A stretch of 13,247 nucleotides of DNA, taken from positions 1 through 13,247 of the forward strand of contig CAVIJD010000045.1 of the NCBI GenBank assembly GCA_963643165.1, given 5' to 3'. The stretch's first letter is position 1; each line of letters opens with the position of its first letter. Origin of the DNA: F23-D06 sp963643165 (lineage in GTDB: Bacteria > Bacteroidota > Bacteroidia > Bacteroidales > WCHB1-69). Below are positions 13,132 to 13,247 of this stretch, in pieces. The position numbers were made by a program, and so were the translations under genes. The notes below the pieces were generated by a model. That model saw only the letters and a program-made list of their open reading frames with translations, searched no databases and had not been told where the DNA came from.

Positions 13132-13247
13132 GCCTCTTCGAGGCTCTGTTTGACTCGGGGCGCAGTTTGCTCCGACGGCTTCACCGTCGGTTATGGTCAT
13201 TGGCGGCTCGTTGAGCCGCCAATGATTGGGCATCTCCGATGCCCGAA
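13060..13247 (-). repeat. Hairpin module, right copy (inverted relative to copy B)
   Basis: The reverse complement of this stretch aligns with 370-566 along its whole length. On the plus strand the stems are H4 GAGCCTC/GAGGCTC (13130-13136/13140-13146, loop TTC), H3 CCGACGG/CCGTCGG (13172-13178/13184-13190), H2 TCATTGGCGGCTC, 13 bp (13197-13209/13213-13225, loop GTT), and H1 GGGCATC/GATGCCC (13228-13234/13238-13244, loop TCC). The tail with GTAGAATGTAGAGGCGTTACG lies at 13078-13098. The window ends within or at the edge of the element, so its outer boundary is unknown. Confidence 0.9.

Noticed and set aside
370..13247. Composite transposon or genomic island bounded by the inverted modules
   Set aside because: The interior holds housekeeping genes (rarA, riboflavin synthase, porW, rfbB) with consistent base composition and contains no transposase or integrase. 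The modules look like dispersed repeats, not transposon ends.

Overview
The window looks like chromosomal DNA from an anaerobic Bacteroidales bacterium (phylum Bacteroidota). It carries parts of the type IX secretion system (a PorW/SprE-like lipoprotein, and a PorP/SprF-like barrel next to an OmpA-type PD40 protein). It also has promoter -7 elements of the Bacteroidota form TAnnTTTG, a flavodiiron protein typical of anaerobes, and a bactofilin/AtpI-like gene pair. I cannot fix the genus. Most genes are visibly GC-rich; one decayed outer-membrane gene near the left end is not.

Left edge (1-1237): a fragment of an ISAs1-family transposase on the minus strand stops abruptly at a field of short hairpins (about 171-566). 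The second half of this field (370-566) is a compact module of four stem-loops followed by a purine-rich tail. Where the module ends, a 5'-truncated and frameshifted outer-membrane beta-barrel gene begins (571-1237), followed by a small terminator.

Minus-strand block (1270-5179): a PD40/OmpA-like protein lies 4 nt downstream of an unusual continuous frame. In that frame a complete RarA/MgsA AAA+ ATPase runs without a stop into a PorP/SprF-type barrel that has its own signal peptide. The two halves belong to different compartments, so this is either a gene fusion or a nested gene. It is the most surprising coding observation here.

Plus-strand block (5263-12680): a divergent promoter region with back-to-back -7 boxes separates rarA from a dCMP/cytidine deaminase gene. 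Then come riboflavin synthase (ribE/ribC type), a 905-residue PorW/SprE-like lipoprotein, a bactofilin, an AtpI/AtpZ-like two-helix protein, a four-helix membrane protein, an FprA-type flavodiiron protein and dTDP-glucose 4,6-dehydratase. In many Bacteroidota, as I recall, the bactofilin/AtpI-like/four-helix genes lead straight into atpB and the F-type ATP synthase operon. Here fprA follows instead.

Right edge (12681-13247): a probable small membrane protein ORF, then a strong-looking Bacteroidota promoter and a short ORF whose start looks genuine. That ORF runs into a second copy of the hairpin module (13060-13247), in inverted orientation relative to the left copy. The two copies differ by paired, compensating changes in their stems, and one hairpin appears flipped within its flanks. 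This hairpin module, with copies at gene-truncating junctions on both sides, is the best candidate for an undescribed element in the window.
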